A stretch of 51,671 nucleotides of DNA from Akkermansiaceae bacterium. Its GTDB lineage: Bacteria > Verrucomicrobiota > Verrucomicrobiia > Verrucomicrobiales > Akkermansiaceae. A model generated the notes under the pieces. The model ran no database searches, was not told the origin of the DNA, and saw only the letters and a program-made list of their open reading frames with translations. The DNA lies in the NCBI GenBank assembly GCA_023301765.1, contig JALZUC010000049.1, positions 1 to 51,671 of the forward strand, given 5' to 3'. The position numbers were made by a program, and so were the translations under genes. Of this stretch, positions 18,401 through 25,654 are shown piece after piece (within the stretch, counting starts at the first letter, position 1; each line of letters starts with the position of its first letter).

Positions 18401-18722
18401 TCTCGACTTTTTGAGAGTAGCGTGCGTTTTGGATGTCGGCAGCTAATCCTTCACGAAATTCTTTGAGGGCTTTGCCGGCGTCTGCAAGGAACAGTTGGCC
18501 TTTTTTATGAAAGGCTTCCATGATTTCGTCGACATTGATCCCGACGAGGATTCGGACCTTTGGAAGTTTTTCAAGTTTGGGACGGATGGCAAAATATCCT
18601 GAAGCGCGGAGGTAGCCGACAAGAGCGTCGAATTGAGCTAGGTCTGGATTGTTCTCGAAAATGCCCTCAAACTTCTTAAGAAGAGTATTTGTTTCGTTGT
18701 TTGTGAAAAAGCGCGTTGGCAT
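15423..18722 (-). CDS. Phospholipase-D-domain SNF2-type helicase, first gene of defence operon
   Basis: A 1099-residue protein. The N-terminal PLD-like nuclease domain has HAK at 133-135 and GSSN at 155-158. The canonical Asp of the HKD motif is replaced by Leu, and only one such motif is present, so a dimer would form the active site. The helicase motor has Walker A GLGKT (282-286), motif II DEAH (356-359), a SATPLNNRP motif III and QRIGRINRIGT near 795. By analogy with other helicase-nuclease restriction proteins, it probably translocates on DNA and nicks it. Translation of the operon starts at ATG 18722, with a possible promoter just upstream. It ends 3 bases before the DUF1016 gene. Confidence 0.9.
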   Translation of the reverse strand: MPTRFFTNNETNTLLKKFEGIFENNPDLAQFDALVGYLRASGYFAIRPKLEKLPKVRILVGINVDEIMEAFHKKGQLFLADAGKALKEFREGLAADIQNARYSQKVEKGILQFVDDVVSKKLEIKAHPTKRLHAKIYIFLPQGFNEHKPGHVITGSSNLSATGLGATKDSQTYEFNALSHDFDDVKFASDEFEKLWTEAVPVLPKDITDVTKNTFLREDLTPFEIYYKLLIEYFGPAIEYNPNSETDLPDGFMRLAYQMDAVTQGFLLLQKHHGFFLSDVVGLGKTIIAILIAKKFFYHNGFPGHLSETLVVVPPALKDGWRDTIDKFKLKGVTIVTNGSLHKIRNAKKYDLVIVDEAHKFRNDTATAYDDLQRICKTRTDRRFPDGSYYRKRVILVSATPLNNRPNDIKNLLLLFQDGKDSTLEVPNLQRFFANRQKEFQKAMKDLSAEEARVEIQQIYEKIRTKVVSEVTIRRTRTDLNEHDDYRLDLEAQGIRFPKVDPPRKILYQLPPALDQLYDETLDLLTDGLTYNRYRAIGHLVPEKKVKYQQAEQISSQLAKIMKTLLLKRLDSSFHAFTQSLIRFRDNTKRMVTMFEKGTIFIAPNVNITEYLIEGREEDLLLKLIELQADDPTIEICSPDDFDAKFLPGLLRDHETLTNLAERWQTNEEDPKFDEFVVRLESELLSTKINHEASLGGSPKLVIFSESKETTHYLVKRLKDSGYDKVLSVDSATRKDNMPHVTANFDANAPEEEKVSEYDIIISTEVLAEGVNLHRSNVILNYDTPWNSTRLMQRIGRINRIGTTAPQVYVYNFFPTAKVDASIELRKKALVKLQAFHSALGEDSQIYSTDEEVDNFGLFDKDLEEERDESLALLMELRKFRAANPERFREIRNLPLRSRCGRKDKGRKESTITFVRNKRRDGFYYVHPDLSIEEFSFVEAARVFQANAKEEALPLPDHHHKQVRSAVDHYKESLQSEAVRDQIVDHKIGPAERNALSLLKLLLDLPNLASEGEKLMIKQAQAAIKKGRFAKLQRELNKIHKSQKKTPLKTAALLDHTLSIISRYYDPAEDKDHAIEDIHAGLTTADLNPAIILSESFSA

Positions 18723-18730
18723 GTGCGTTA

Positions 18731-18759
18731 GTTATGTGAAATATTCGCCATGATGGCAA
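18731..18759 (-). promoter_or_regulatory. Candidate promoter of the defence operon
   Basis: On the minus strand, TTGCCA and CATAAC are separated by 17 bases. The -10 ends 8 bases before the helicase ATG, so the transcript would be nearly leaderless. It is a pattern match only; no conserved regulator site is visible. Confidence 0.3.
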
Positions 18760-18820
18760 GTGATGAAGAGTAAATGTAGAAGATTGGAGTAAGGAGTGAA
18801 CAGTGCTCTGTGCGAAGTGA

Positions 18821-19705
18821 TCAGTGGGGTGGTGGGGAGAAGTGGAGGGCTTTTAGGGCGGCTTGTGGGGTTTGATCGTTGAAGCCGGGGGCGTGGGGGA
18901 GGCGGCCGTGGTTTTGGTAGCTGGTGAAGAGGTCTGTGAGGTAGTCTTCGCCAAGGTGGGGGGCGTTTAGGCAGGCTAGGATCTGGGTGCTGGGGGTGAG
19001 GAGCTCGGGGAGGCGGCGGAGGATCTTGGGGTAGTGGGTTTCTACGTTAAAGCTTTTGCCTTGGTTCGATGGGGGATCAATGATGATGATGTCGTAGGGG
19101 GCTCCGCGGACGAGGCGGCCCCATGATTTAAAAAGATCGTGAGGGAGGTAGCTGGCGCGGCGGCAGGTCTGGGGATCAAAGTTTAGCTGGTGGTTCTTCC
19201 GCCCTGTGGCGAGGGCGCTGCTGGCCATATCGAGATTAATGACTTCTTCTGCACCGCCTTTGATAGCGGCTACGGATAGGGAGCAGGTGTAGGCAAAGAG
19301 ATTAAGCACGCGCTTGCCGGCGGCGTTTTTGCGAACCCAATCGCGGCCGGGTTTCATATCTAGGAAAAAGCCGTGGTTTTGATTCTGGCGGAGGGAGAGG
19401 TGATAGCTGAGGCCTGATTCTACGGCGTGGACTTGATCGGGTAGCTCGCCGTAGACGGTTTGTTTGGGTGCCTTGGGGAGGTGCCTTTCTTGTACGACAA
19501 CGGCGGTGATGTCTGGATTCTTTTTTGCCTCTGCGATGGTGTGGGCGATGAGCTCCGCGTTGTTTGCTTTTTCCGCATAGAGGGTGAGTAGAATGACGGG
19601 GGCAAACCAATCGATAGCGATGTGCTCCATGTCTGGGAAAAGGCCGCCGCGACCGTGGAGGAGGCGTTGGCTATCGAGGCCTAGGGTGGTGAGTGGGAGT
19701 TTCAA
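18821..19705 (-). CDS. RlmI-like class I SAM-dependent methyltransferase
   Basis: A 294-residue protein. NHGFFLDMKPGRDW (110-123) and the SAM-binding VLNLFAYTCSLS (133-144) are typical of the RlmI/RlmK-type rRNA cytosine methyltransferase group. The catalytic DPPS motif is at 210-213. It lacks the N-terminal PUA domain of E. coli RlmI and is shorter, so the substrate is uncertain but probably rRNA. It lies upstream of the defence operon in transcription order, 98 bases away on the same strand. It is likely a core gene that marks the edge of the island. Confidence 0.85.
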   Translation of the reverse strand: MKLPLTTLGLDSQRLLHGRGGLFPDMEHIAIDWFAPVILLTLYAEKANNAELIAHTIAEAKKNPDITAVVVQERHLPKAPKQTVYGELPDQVHAVESGLSYHLSLRQNQNHGFFLDMKPGRDWVRKNAAGKRVLNLFAYTCSLSVAAIKGGAEEVINLDMASSALATGRKNHQLNFDPQTCRRASYLPHDLFKSWGRLVRGAPYDIIIIDPPSNQGKSFNVETHYPKILRRLPELLTPSTQILACLNAPHLGEDYLTDLFTSYQNHGRLPHAPGFNDQTPQAALKALHFSPPPH

Positions 19706-19760
19706 GATGGGAGTTTGAAGTTTAAGGTTGGAAGATGCTGTATATGATCACTAATTAAAC

Positions 19761-19790
19761 CTCGAATGAATGTGAATCTACGCGAATAAA
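19761..19790. repeat. Three 10-base periodic units
   Basis: Three consecutive decamers, CTCGAATGAA, TGTGAATCTA and CGCGAATAAA, share a GAAT core at the same phase, one per helical turn. The tract is intergenic, 55-85 bases upstream of the RlmI-like gene's start. Confidence 0.45.
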
Positions 19791-19911
19791 AAATGTGAAG
19801 AAGACTGAAGTCAGGAATTGGGGTGGTGACATTGCTGAATGGTAATAGCTGACTACTAACTTGCTGAGTTTGGGCTTTGGTAGTTGGGTTTTGAAATATA
19901 GGGTTAGCTCC

Positions 19912-20214
19912 ATGCTGCTGCGGTTTTATACTTATGAGGAGGCTGGGCTATTCTGTGCGATGAAGCGTGCGGAGGGGTATTTTGCGGAAGTGATCCATGA
20001 TAATTCTGGTCATGTGTATGGACATATGGCGGCAAATGGCTTTGCGGTGATTCTGTCTGAAGAAGCTGCGCCTGAGGGTGTCACGGTGCCTGTGCCGGAG
20101 AGGAAGGATTCTCTGCTGACTGAGCTGGGTAAGGTGGCTGGGATGTTTGCCATATTGGGCATGTTGGGTGCGCTGCTATTTACGGCTTTAATCGTGGTCA
20201 TGGCAGCGGCGTAG
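19912..20214 (+). CDS. Small DUF2007-like membrane-anchored protein, unknown function
   Basis: A 100-residue protein beginning MLLRFYTYEEAGLFCAMKRAEG. The soluble N-terminal part of about 65 residues loosely resembles small signal-transducing DUF2007 proteins, and a single hydrophobic helix lies at the end (about 73-98). I prefer ATG 19912 to the TTG at 19861, because the extra 17 residues look random. It stops at a TAG that is followed in the same frame by another 77 open codons encoding hydrophobic sequence, so it may be the first part of a longer, broken protein. Function is not recognised. Confidence 0.6.
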   Translation: MLLRFYTYEEAGLFCAMKRAEGYFAEVIHDNSGHVYGHMAANGFAVILSEEAAPEGVTVPVPERKDSLLTELGKVAGMFAILGMLGALLFTALIVVMAAA

Positions 20215-20448
20215 TTCACCAAGCTACCTGATAGAGTTCAGCTCCTGTGTTTTATTTTTCTAGCAGTTTTGTTCTGTGTTCTCTGGGGTAGCTTAAAGCT
20301 CACGCGGATATATAACCGGCCTCAGCATCCGCTGTATTTATTCTCACGAGTGATTATCAAAGGGATACTCTGGGTGATTATTCTCTCTTATATGTCGGAG
20401 ATCATTATGTTGATCGTGTGGCTGATATTATTAATGTATAAGCGGTGA
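20215..20448 (+). pseudogene. In-frame open continuation after TAG: second membrane segment, possibly a broken gene
   Basis: Immediately after the TAG at 20212-20214 the same frame remains open for 77 codons to a TGA at 20446-20448. It encodes two strongly hydrophobic stretches (LLCFIFLAVLFCVLW and VIILSYMSEIIMLIVWLILL). No ATG starts it upstream; the first internal candidate is a TTG at 20269. It may be the C-terminal half of the preceding gene after a CAG-to-TAG change, a separate small gene with a weak start, or a readthrough product. It ends before a bidirectional hairpin, as a real gene would. Confidence 0.45.
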
Positions 20449-20460
20449 GCTGAGTAAATA

Positions 20461-20491
20461 ATTAGAGCCGTTTCTGGGAAACGGCTCTAAT
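20461..20491. terminator. Bidirectional hairpin between convergent genes
   Basis: Perfect 14-base arms (ATTAGAGCCGTTTC and its complement) enclose a 3-base loop. It sits between the plus-strand membrane frame and the minus-strand aldehyde dehydrogenase stop. There is no long T-run on either side, so it is a hairpin-type terminator by position. Confidence 0.7.
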
Positions 20492-20519
20492 GGGAGGAGG
20501 GGGGCTTTCTGGGGGATCT

Positions 20520-21947
20520 TTATCTGGGGTCTCTGATGACTAGGTTCCGGATCTCGGTCATGTCTTCCATGGCGAAGCGGACGCCTTCGCGGCCTAGGCC
20601 GCTGTCTTTTACTCCTCCGTAGGGCATGTTATCTACACGCCATGATGGGACGTCACCGATGACAACACCTCCTACATCTAGCTCATCCCATGCGTCTAGG
20701 GCTTTGTAGATGTCCTTGGTAAAGATACCGGCCTGGAGGCCGAAGGTGCTATCGTTTACTGACTGCATGGCGTCTTCAAAGTCAGTGAACTGGCTGAGGA
20801 CGGCTACGGGGCCAAAGGCTTCTTCTGTGCAGATCTTCTGATCTGAGGGGACTCCTTCTAACAGGGTAGCTTGTAGGAGTGCTCCAGTGCGCTGGCCTCC
20901 GGTGAGGAGGGTGGCTCCTGCGCTGATGGCTTCCTGCACCCAGGTGTCTAGGCGGGTGGCCTCGCGCTCTGAGATCATGGGGCCGATGAAGGTGTCTTCA
21001 TCACTGGGTTTACCTGAGAGGAGTTTCTCCGTGGCGGTGATAAGCTGGCAGCGGAACTCATCATAGATGGATGAGTGGACGATGATACGCTGGACTCCGA
21101 TACAGCTCTGGCCTGACTGGTAGAATGCGCCAAAGACGATACGTTCTACTGCGTCTGTGATGTCTGCATCTGCGTCTACGATACAGGCGGCGTTCCCCCC
21201 GAGTTCGAGGATGACTTTTTTCTTTCCAGCCTTGGCTTTGAGATCCCAGCCTACGGATGGGGAGCCGGTGAAGCTGAGGAGCTTCAGGCGATCATCTGTG
21301 GTGAAGAGGTCTGCGCCATCACGGCTACATGGGAGGATGGAGAAGGCTCCTTTGGGTAAGTCTGTCTCTGCTAGTATCTCTCCGATGATGAGTGCTCCGA
21401 TGGGGGTGCGGCTGGCGGGCTTCAGCACGAAGGGGCAGCCGACTGCGAGTGCGGGTGCTATTTTATGCGCAGCTAGATTTAGCGGAAAGTTAAAGGGGGA
21501 GATGAAGGAGCAGGCGCCGATGGGGACGCGTTTCCATTGACCTCTGTAGCCTTTAGCGCGCTCTGATATCTGGAGTTCCTGAACTTCGCCATTCATTCTA
21601 ACAGATTCTTCTGCGGCGATGCGGAAGGTGTCTATGAGGCGGCTGACTTCTCCACGGCTGTCTTTGATAGGCTTGCCTGCTTCTATGCAGAGGGCTTGGG
21701 CAAGTTCTTCGGCACGCTCAGTGAAGCGGGTGACGCAGTGGTTAAGGATAGCCTGCCTTTCGTAGGGTGGCATTTTCCTCATGGGTGCGGCGGCGGCATC
21801 TGCGGCGGCGATGGCTTCCTCAATGACGTCAGCGCTGGCGAGGGCAACGTGGGTGGCAACTTCTCCGGTGTATTTGTCTGTAACTGGGAGGTCTTTGTTA
21901 GGTGCTTGTGCCTCGTTAGCGAGGTAGTATGGATAGCTGGTATTCAT
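20520..21947 (-). CDS. NAD(P)-dependent aldehyde dehydrogenase (lactaldehyde/GapN-like)
   Basis: A 475-residue protein from ATG 21947. A longer frame to 22043 would overlap the upstream gene, and the chosen start leaves a 4-base gap. It has the PFNFPLNLAAHK segment near 151, the catalytic general base E248 in LELGG, and the nucleophile C282 in SGQSCIGVQR. The C-terminus MPYGGVKDSGLGREG is typical of the family branch that includes lactaldehyde and non-phosphorylating glyceraldehyde-3-phosphate dehydrogenases. It is cotranscribed with the thiamine-diphosphate enzyme upstream. The pair may oxidise an aldehyde produced or consumed by that enzyme, but the substrate is not determined. Confidence 0.9.
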   Translation of the reverse strand: MNTSYPYYLANEAQAPNKDLPVTDKYTGEVATHVALASADVIEEAIAAADAAAAPMRKMPPYERQAILNHCVTRFTERAEELAQALCIEAGKPIKDSRGEVSRLIDTFRIAAEESVRMNGEVQELQISERAKGYRGQWKRVPIGACSFISPFNFPLNLAAHKIAPALAVGCPFVLKPASRTPIGALIIGEILAETDLPKGAFSILPCSRDGADLFTTDDRLKLLSFTGSPSVGWDLKAKAGKKKVILELGGNAACIVDADADITDAVERIVFGAFYQSGQSCIGVQRIIVHSSIYDEFRCQLITATEKLLSGKPSDEDTFIGPMISEREATRLDTWVQEAISAGATLLTGGQRTGALLQATLLEGVPSDQKICTEEAFGPVAVLSQFTDFEDAMQSVNDSTFGLQAGIFTKDIYKALDAWDELDVGGVVIGDVPSWRVDNMPYGGVKDSGLGREGVRFAMEDMTEIRNLVIRDPR

Positions 21948-21951
21948 GTGC

Positions 21952-23592
21952 TTAAACTTGAGCGCTACGTTCTGGGAGTTCTTTGTTAAGGATACGATCG
22001 TTTTCTGAGTAGTCGATGGGGACATTAATGAGGTGGACGCCACCTTGTGTAATACATTTTTCGACTAGTGGGATGAAGTCATCTGTGCGCTCGAGGGAGT
22101 GGCCGTGTGCGCCGTAGGATTCTGCGTATTTACAGAAGCATGGGTTATGGTAATCGAGGCCAAAGTTATCAAAGCCCATGTTGGCTTGTTTCCACTTAAT
22201 CATACCGTAGGCATTATCATTCAAGATAACTACGATGAGGTCTAGGCCTAGGCGTACTGCTGTCTCTAGCTCTTGGGAGTTCATCATGAAGCCTCCATCG
22301 CCACAGACGGCCATAACTGGACGGTCTGGGTGAACCATTCTAGCTGCCATGGCGGAGGGGAGGCCTGCGCCCATGGTGGCGAGGGCATTATCTAGTAATA
22401 CGGTGTTCGGCTTATGAGCTGGGTAGTTACGGGCGAACCAGATTTTATAGACGCCGTTATCGAGTGCGATGATACCGTCCTCTGGCATGACTTTGCGGAT
22501 GTCCGCTACGATACGCTGAGGGTAGACTGGGAAACGGGGATCATCCTGACCTTCTTTTACGTGTGCGGCCATGGCGTCTCTAGCAGCGAGGATGCCGGTG
22601 AATTCCCACTGGGGCTGAGGCTCAAGGGTGCTATTAAGCTGCCAGATGGCATTGGCTATATCACCTACCATTTCGACTTGTGGGAAGTAGACGGGGTCTA
22701 CTCTGGCGGAGTTAAAGTTAATGTGGATGACTTGGAGGTTAGGCCTGTCCATGAAGAATGGTGGCTTTTCTACAACGTCGTGGCCGATGTTTAGGATGAC
22801 GTCTGCGTGATCAACAGCGCGGTGGACAAAATCATTTGCGGAGAGTGCGGCATTTCCTAGGAAAAGGGGGTGAGTCTCATCTACAACGCCTTTCCCCATC
22901 TGGGTGGTGACAAAGGGGATACCTTGTTTTTCTATAAAGGCTTTAAGCTGCTTAGCGGTGAGCTTTCTGTTTGCTCCTGCGCCGATGACGAGGAGGGGGC
23001 TTTTAGCTGTGCTGAGGAGTGAGACGGCTGCGGTGAGGGACTTGGCCTCAATGGTGGGGCGTCTGACTTCACTGGCTGGAATGGGGCGGATGAGGCTGTC
23101 TTCTGCGGCGATGTCCTCTGGTAATTCGAGGTGGACGGCTCCTGGCTTTTCTTCTTCTGCTAGGCGGAAGGCTTCACGCACTTGTGAGGGGATACCGTCA
23201 CCGCTGACGATTTGGCGGGTGTATTTGGTAATGGGGCGCATCATGTCCACTACGTTGATAATCTGGAACTGGCCTTGCTTGCTGTGTTTAATGGGCTTCT
23301 GACCGGTGATCATGAGGATGGGCATTCCTCCGAGCTGGGCGTAGGCGGCAGCTGTGACGAAGTTAGTGGCACCGGGTCCGAGGGTGGATAGACATACGCC
23401 AGTTTTTCCTGTGAGGCGGCCGTAGGTGGCGGCCATAAATCCTGCAGCTTGCTCGTGACGTGTGAGGATGAGTTTGATCTTGGAGCGTGAAAGGGAGTCG
23501 AGAAAATCGAGGTTTTCTTCACCAGGGATACCGAAGATGTATTCTACGCCTTCTTCTTCGAGGCACTTGATCATTAGGTCTGAGGCTTTCAT
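21952..23592 (-). CDS. Acetolactate synthase-like thiamine diphosphate enzyme
   Basis: A 546-residue protein with all three domains of the family. The N-terminal pyrimidine-binding domain has the cofactor-activating E47 in RHEQAA and a GPGATN motif. A central domain follows. The C-terminal diphosphate-binding domain has GDGGFMMNSQELETA near 430 followed by NDNAYGMI. It resembles the single-subunit catabolic type (AlsS), which makes acetolactate from pyruvate without a regulatory subunit; no ilvN/ilvH is nearby. It is paired with an aldehyde dehydrogenase 4 bases downstream. A related enzyme such as a glyoxylate carboligase cannot be excluded from sequence reading alone. Confidence 0.88.
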   Translation of the reverse strand: MKASDLMIKCLEEEGVEYIFGIPGEENLDFLDSLSRSKIKLILTRHEQAAGFMAATYGRLTGKTGVCLSTLGPGATNFVTAAAYAQLGGMPILMITGQKPIKHSKQGQFQIINVVDMMRPITKYTRQIVSGDGIPSQVREAFRLAEEEKPGAVHLELPEDIAAEDSLIRPIPASEVRRPTIEAKSLTAAVSLLSTAKSPLLVIGAGANRKLTAKQLKAFIEKQGIPFVTTQMGKGVVDETHPLFLGNAALSANDFVHRAVDHADVILNIGHDVVEKPPFFMDRPNLQVIHINFNSARVDPVYFPQVEMVGDIANAIWQLNSTLEPQPQWEFTGILAARDAMAAHVKEGQDDPRFPVYPQRIVADIRKVMPEDGIIALDNGVYKIWFARNYPAHKPNTVLLDNALATMGAGLPSAMAARMVHPDRPVMAVCGDGGFMMNSQELETAVRLGLDLIVVILNDNAYGMIKWKQANMGFDNFGLDYHNPCFCKYAESYGAHGHSLERTDDFIPLVEKCITQGGVHLINVPIDYSENDRILNKELPERSAQV

Positions 23593-23810
23593 GGTCTTTT
23601 AGTAATTGGTTCTTATTAAGATGTTTGGGTTTTGTATTTATCCCTGTCAAAAACAGAGGTAGAGTAGTCTAAACCCTTTAACGGATTATTAAAGTAGTTA
23701 TTTTAGGGGGAGGCTTTGGTGTATCTAATATAGAGGGGAGTAGGGTGGCGGTGTAAGTGTGTGTTTTTGATAATTTGGTATTTGGTATTTTGATGGATGA
23801 TATCTAGTGT

Positions 23811-24878
23811 GTGGCTGTGATTTCATCCCTTAGGTTGCAGAATTTCCGGTGTTTTGAGACACTTACGCTTGAGTTCCCTGAGGCGGGTGCAGTGATGCTA
23901 GGTGCAAATGCTATGGGGAAGACGTCTATTCTGGAGGCGGTGTGTGTACTGGTGAGGTTACAGTCTCCAAGGAGTAGCCGCATGGGAAAAATGGTGAAGG
24001 TAGGTGAGGCGGGATTTGGCGTAGCTGGCTGCTGCTGGGGGAATGAAAATCAGGTGAGGTATGGCGTGCGCGGTGGTGCGGAGATGAAGGTGGATGGTGA
24101 GGTGATGGTAAGGCAGGGTGAGTATCTGGGGGCTGGTGGGCTGGTGGTGTGGATGGGTAATGATGATTTAGCTCTGGTGCGAGGGTCTGGTAGTGTGCGG
24201 AGGCGGTATTTAGACTTTATAGGGTGCCAGCTAGATCCATTTTATAGAGATAACCTGAATCGATATAACCGGGTGCTGAAGGCCCGTAACATACTACTAA
24301 AAGATCGAGTACACCGTGAGGCTGAAATCTCAGCTTACAGCGAGCTGTTGGTGAAACACGGAAACTATCTTATGGAGGCGCGGAGAGCGCTGGTGGAGAG
24401 TCTGGAGCCTATGACATCTGTGGCTCAGTCTGCTGTGAGTACATGTGATGAGCGCGTGGGCGTGGAGTATGTGCCGGGTGCTGGAGATGACTTTACTACG
24501 AGCTTAGAGATGACGCGTGAACGTGAACGGCGTCAGGGGCAGACACTAGCAGGCCCTCACCGTGATGAGTTACGACTTTCTATTAATGGGATGGCTGCAG
24601 TGGACTTTGCTAGTGAGGGGCAGCAGCGGACTTTAGCCCTGGCTCTAAAATTGGCACAGGGAGATTTATTGGAAAAACAGACAGGGAGGTTACCTATTTA
24701 TCTGCTGGATGATATCTTTGGGGAGCTGGATACTCAGAGACGAAATGCTCTGATGCGGGTGCTGCCGAGTGCCGCTCAGAAGCTGATTACAACCACGAAT
24801 ATTGATTGGTTGGAAGAGGGGTATGCGGTGATCGATATGAAGGGTGTGGGAACCACGGATCTACAAGGGGCTGATTAA
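23811..24878 (+). CDS. recF: DNA recombination and repair protein RecF
   Basis: A 355-residue SMC-like ATPase that loads RecA at gaps by family knowledge. Walker A is GANAMGKT (31-38), the signature region is SEGQQRTLALALKLAQ, and Walker B is YLLDDIFGELD with D300-D301. The opening SLRLQNFRCFETLTLEF is characteristic. The start is a GTG at 23811; another GTG two codons on is equally possible. It is not next to dnaA-dnaN-gyrB here. It is divergent from the acetolactate synthase gene, with 218 bases between. Confidence 0.93.
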   Translation: MAVISSLRLQNFRCFETLTLEFPEAGAVMLGANAMGKTSILEAVCVLVRLQSPRSSRMGKMVKVGEAGFGVAGCCWGNENQVRYGVRGGAEMKVDGEVMVRQGEYLGAGGLVVWMGNDDLALVRGSGSVRRRYLDFIGCQLDPFYRDNLNRYNRVLKARNILLKDRVHREAEISAYSELLVKHGNYLMEARRALVESLEPMTSVAQSAVSTCDERVGVEYVPGAGDDFTTSLEMTRERERRQGQTLAGPHRDELRLSINGMAAVDFASEGQQRTLALALKLAQGDLLEKQTGRLPIYLLDDIFGELDTQRRNALMRVLPSAAQKLITTTNIDWLEEGYAVIDMKGVGTTDLQGAD

Positions 24879-24888
24879 TCTTTGTTTG

Positions 24889-24957
24889 AACCACAGCCGG
24901 AGCGAAGCGGAGACAGCCGAAGGCAAAAGACACTGAAGGGTGAGAAAGTGCTGGGGA
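24889..24957. repeat. Interspersed repeat, copy 1
   Basis: It begins AACCACAGCCGGAGCG, eleven bases after the recF stop, and matches copy 2 (25584-25652) at about 54 of 69 positions without gaps. The first 16 bases are identical. Confidence 0.75.
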
Positions 24958-25033
24958 TTTGGAGGTCGATTTTGATCACGTAAGATGATAGATACGAGGG
25001 GAGAAGATCAATTGATTAAATGATACTGCTGCT

Positions 25034-25579
25034 ATGACGCGTAATTTTTTTATAATTCTAGTTACCCTTGGAGTAGTAGTGATGTGTGTATTTTTAATGT
25101 CGAGAGGCTCAGATTCGTTGAGTGGTGAGGTAGAGAAAAAAAATAAAAGAGGGCAGGGCAGAGGTGACTATGTGAGGTCTGTGGAAACGAATACAAATAG
25201 TGAAATTCGTTCTAAAAGACGCAGTAGCCAAGTGAAAGTGAAACCTAGTCCTGTGACAACTTCAAGTGGGCTTACCTACCAAGTGCTGCGTATAGGCAGT
25301 GGTGAAATTCCGGGGCCAAAAGACACCGTTAAAGTAATCTACCGAGGCTGGATACAGGGTGGTGAGGAGTTTGATAGATCCGCGGAAGGTGTTCCCATAG
25401 AAGTTCAGTTGAATAGGGTGATATTGGGATGGCAAGAAGGTATACAACTGATGAGAGTAGGTGCAAAATATAGGTTTACAATCCCTCCAGAAATCGCTTA
25501 TGGGGAAAGGGGGGTAGGAGATAAAATCCTTCCTAATAGTACTTTGGTATTTGATGTTGAACTGATCGGAGTGAAGTAA
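25034..25579 (+). CDS. FKBP-type peptidyl-prolyl isomerase with N-terminal membrane anchor
   Basis: A 181-residue protein. An uncleaved signal anchor lies at about 4-22, followed by a basic, low-complexity linker of about 50 residues. The FKBP domain spans about 77-181, with SSGLTYQVL, DTVKVIYRGW, the GWQEGIQLMRVGAKYRFTIP core and IAYGERG. It should fold proteins in the periplasm, accelerating proline isomerisation. It stands alone between two copies of an interspersed repeat. Confidence 0.9.
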   Translation: MTRNFFIILVTLGVVVMCVFLMSRGSDSLSGEVEKKNKRGQGRGDYVRSVETNTNSEIRSKRRSSQVKVKPSPVTTSSGLTYQVLRIGSGEIPGPKDTVKVIYRGWIQGGEEFDRSAEGVPIEVQLNRVILGWQEGIQLMRVGAKYRFTIPPEIAYGERGVGDKILPNSTLVFDVELIGVK

Positions 25580-25583
25580 ACGA

Positions 25584-25652
25584 AACCACAGCCGGAGCGC
25601 AGCTGAGAAAGCAGGAGGCAAAAGATGATGAGGGGCACGGAAGTGCTTGGGT
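25584..25652. repeat. Interspersed repeat, copy 2
   Basis: It begins AACCACAGCCGGAGCG five bases after the FKBP stop, in the same orientation as copy 1. It fills the gap between the convergent FKBP and acetylesterase genes. Confidence 0.75.
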
Positions 25653-25654
25653 GG

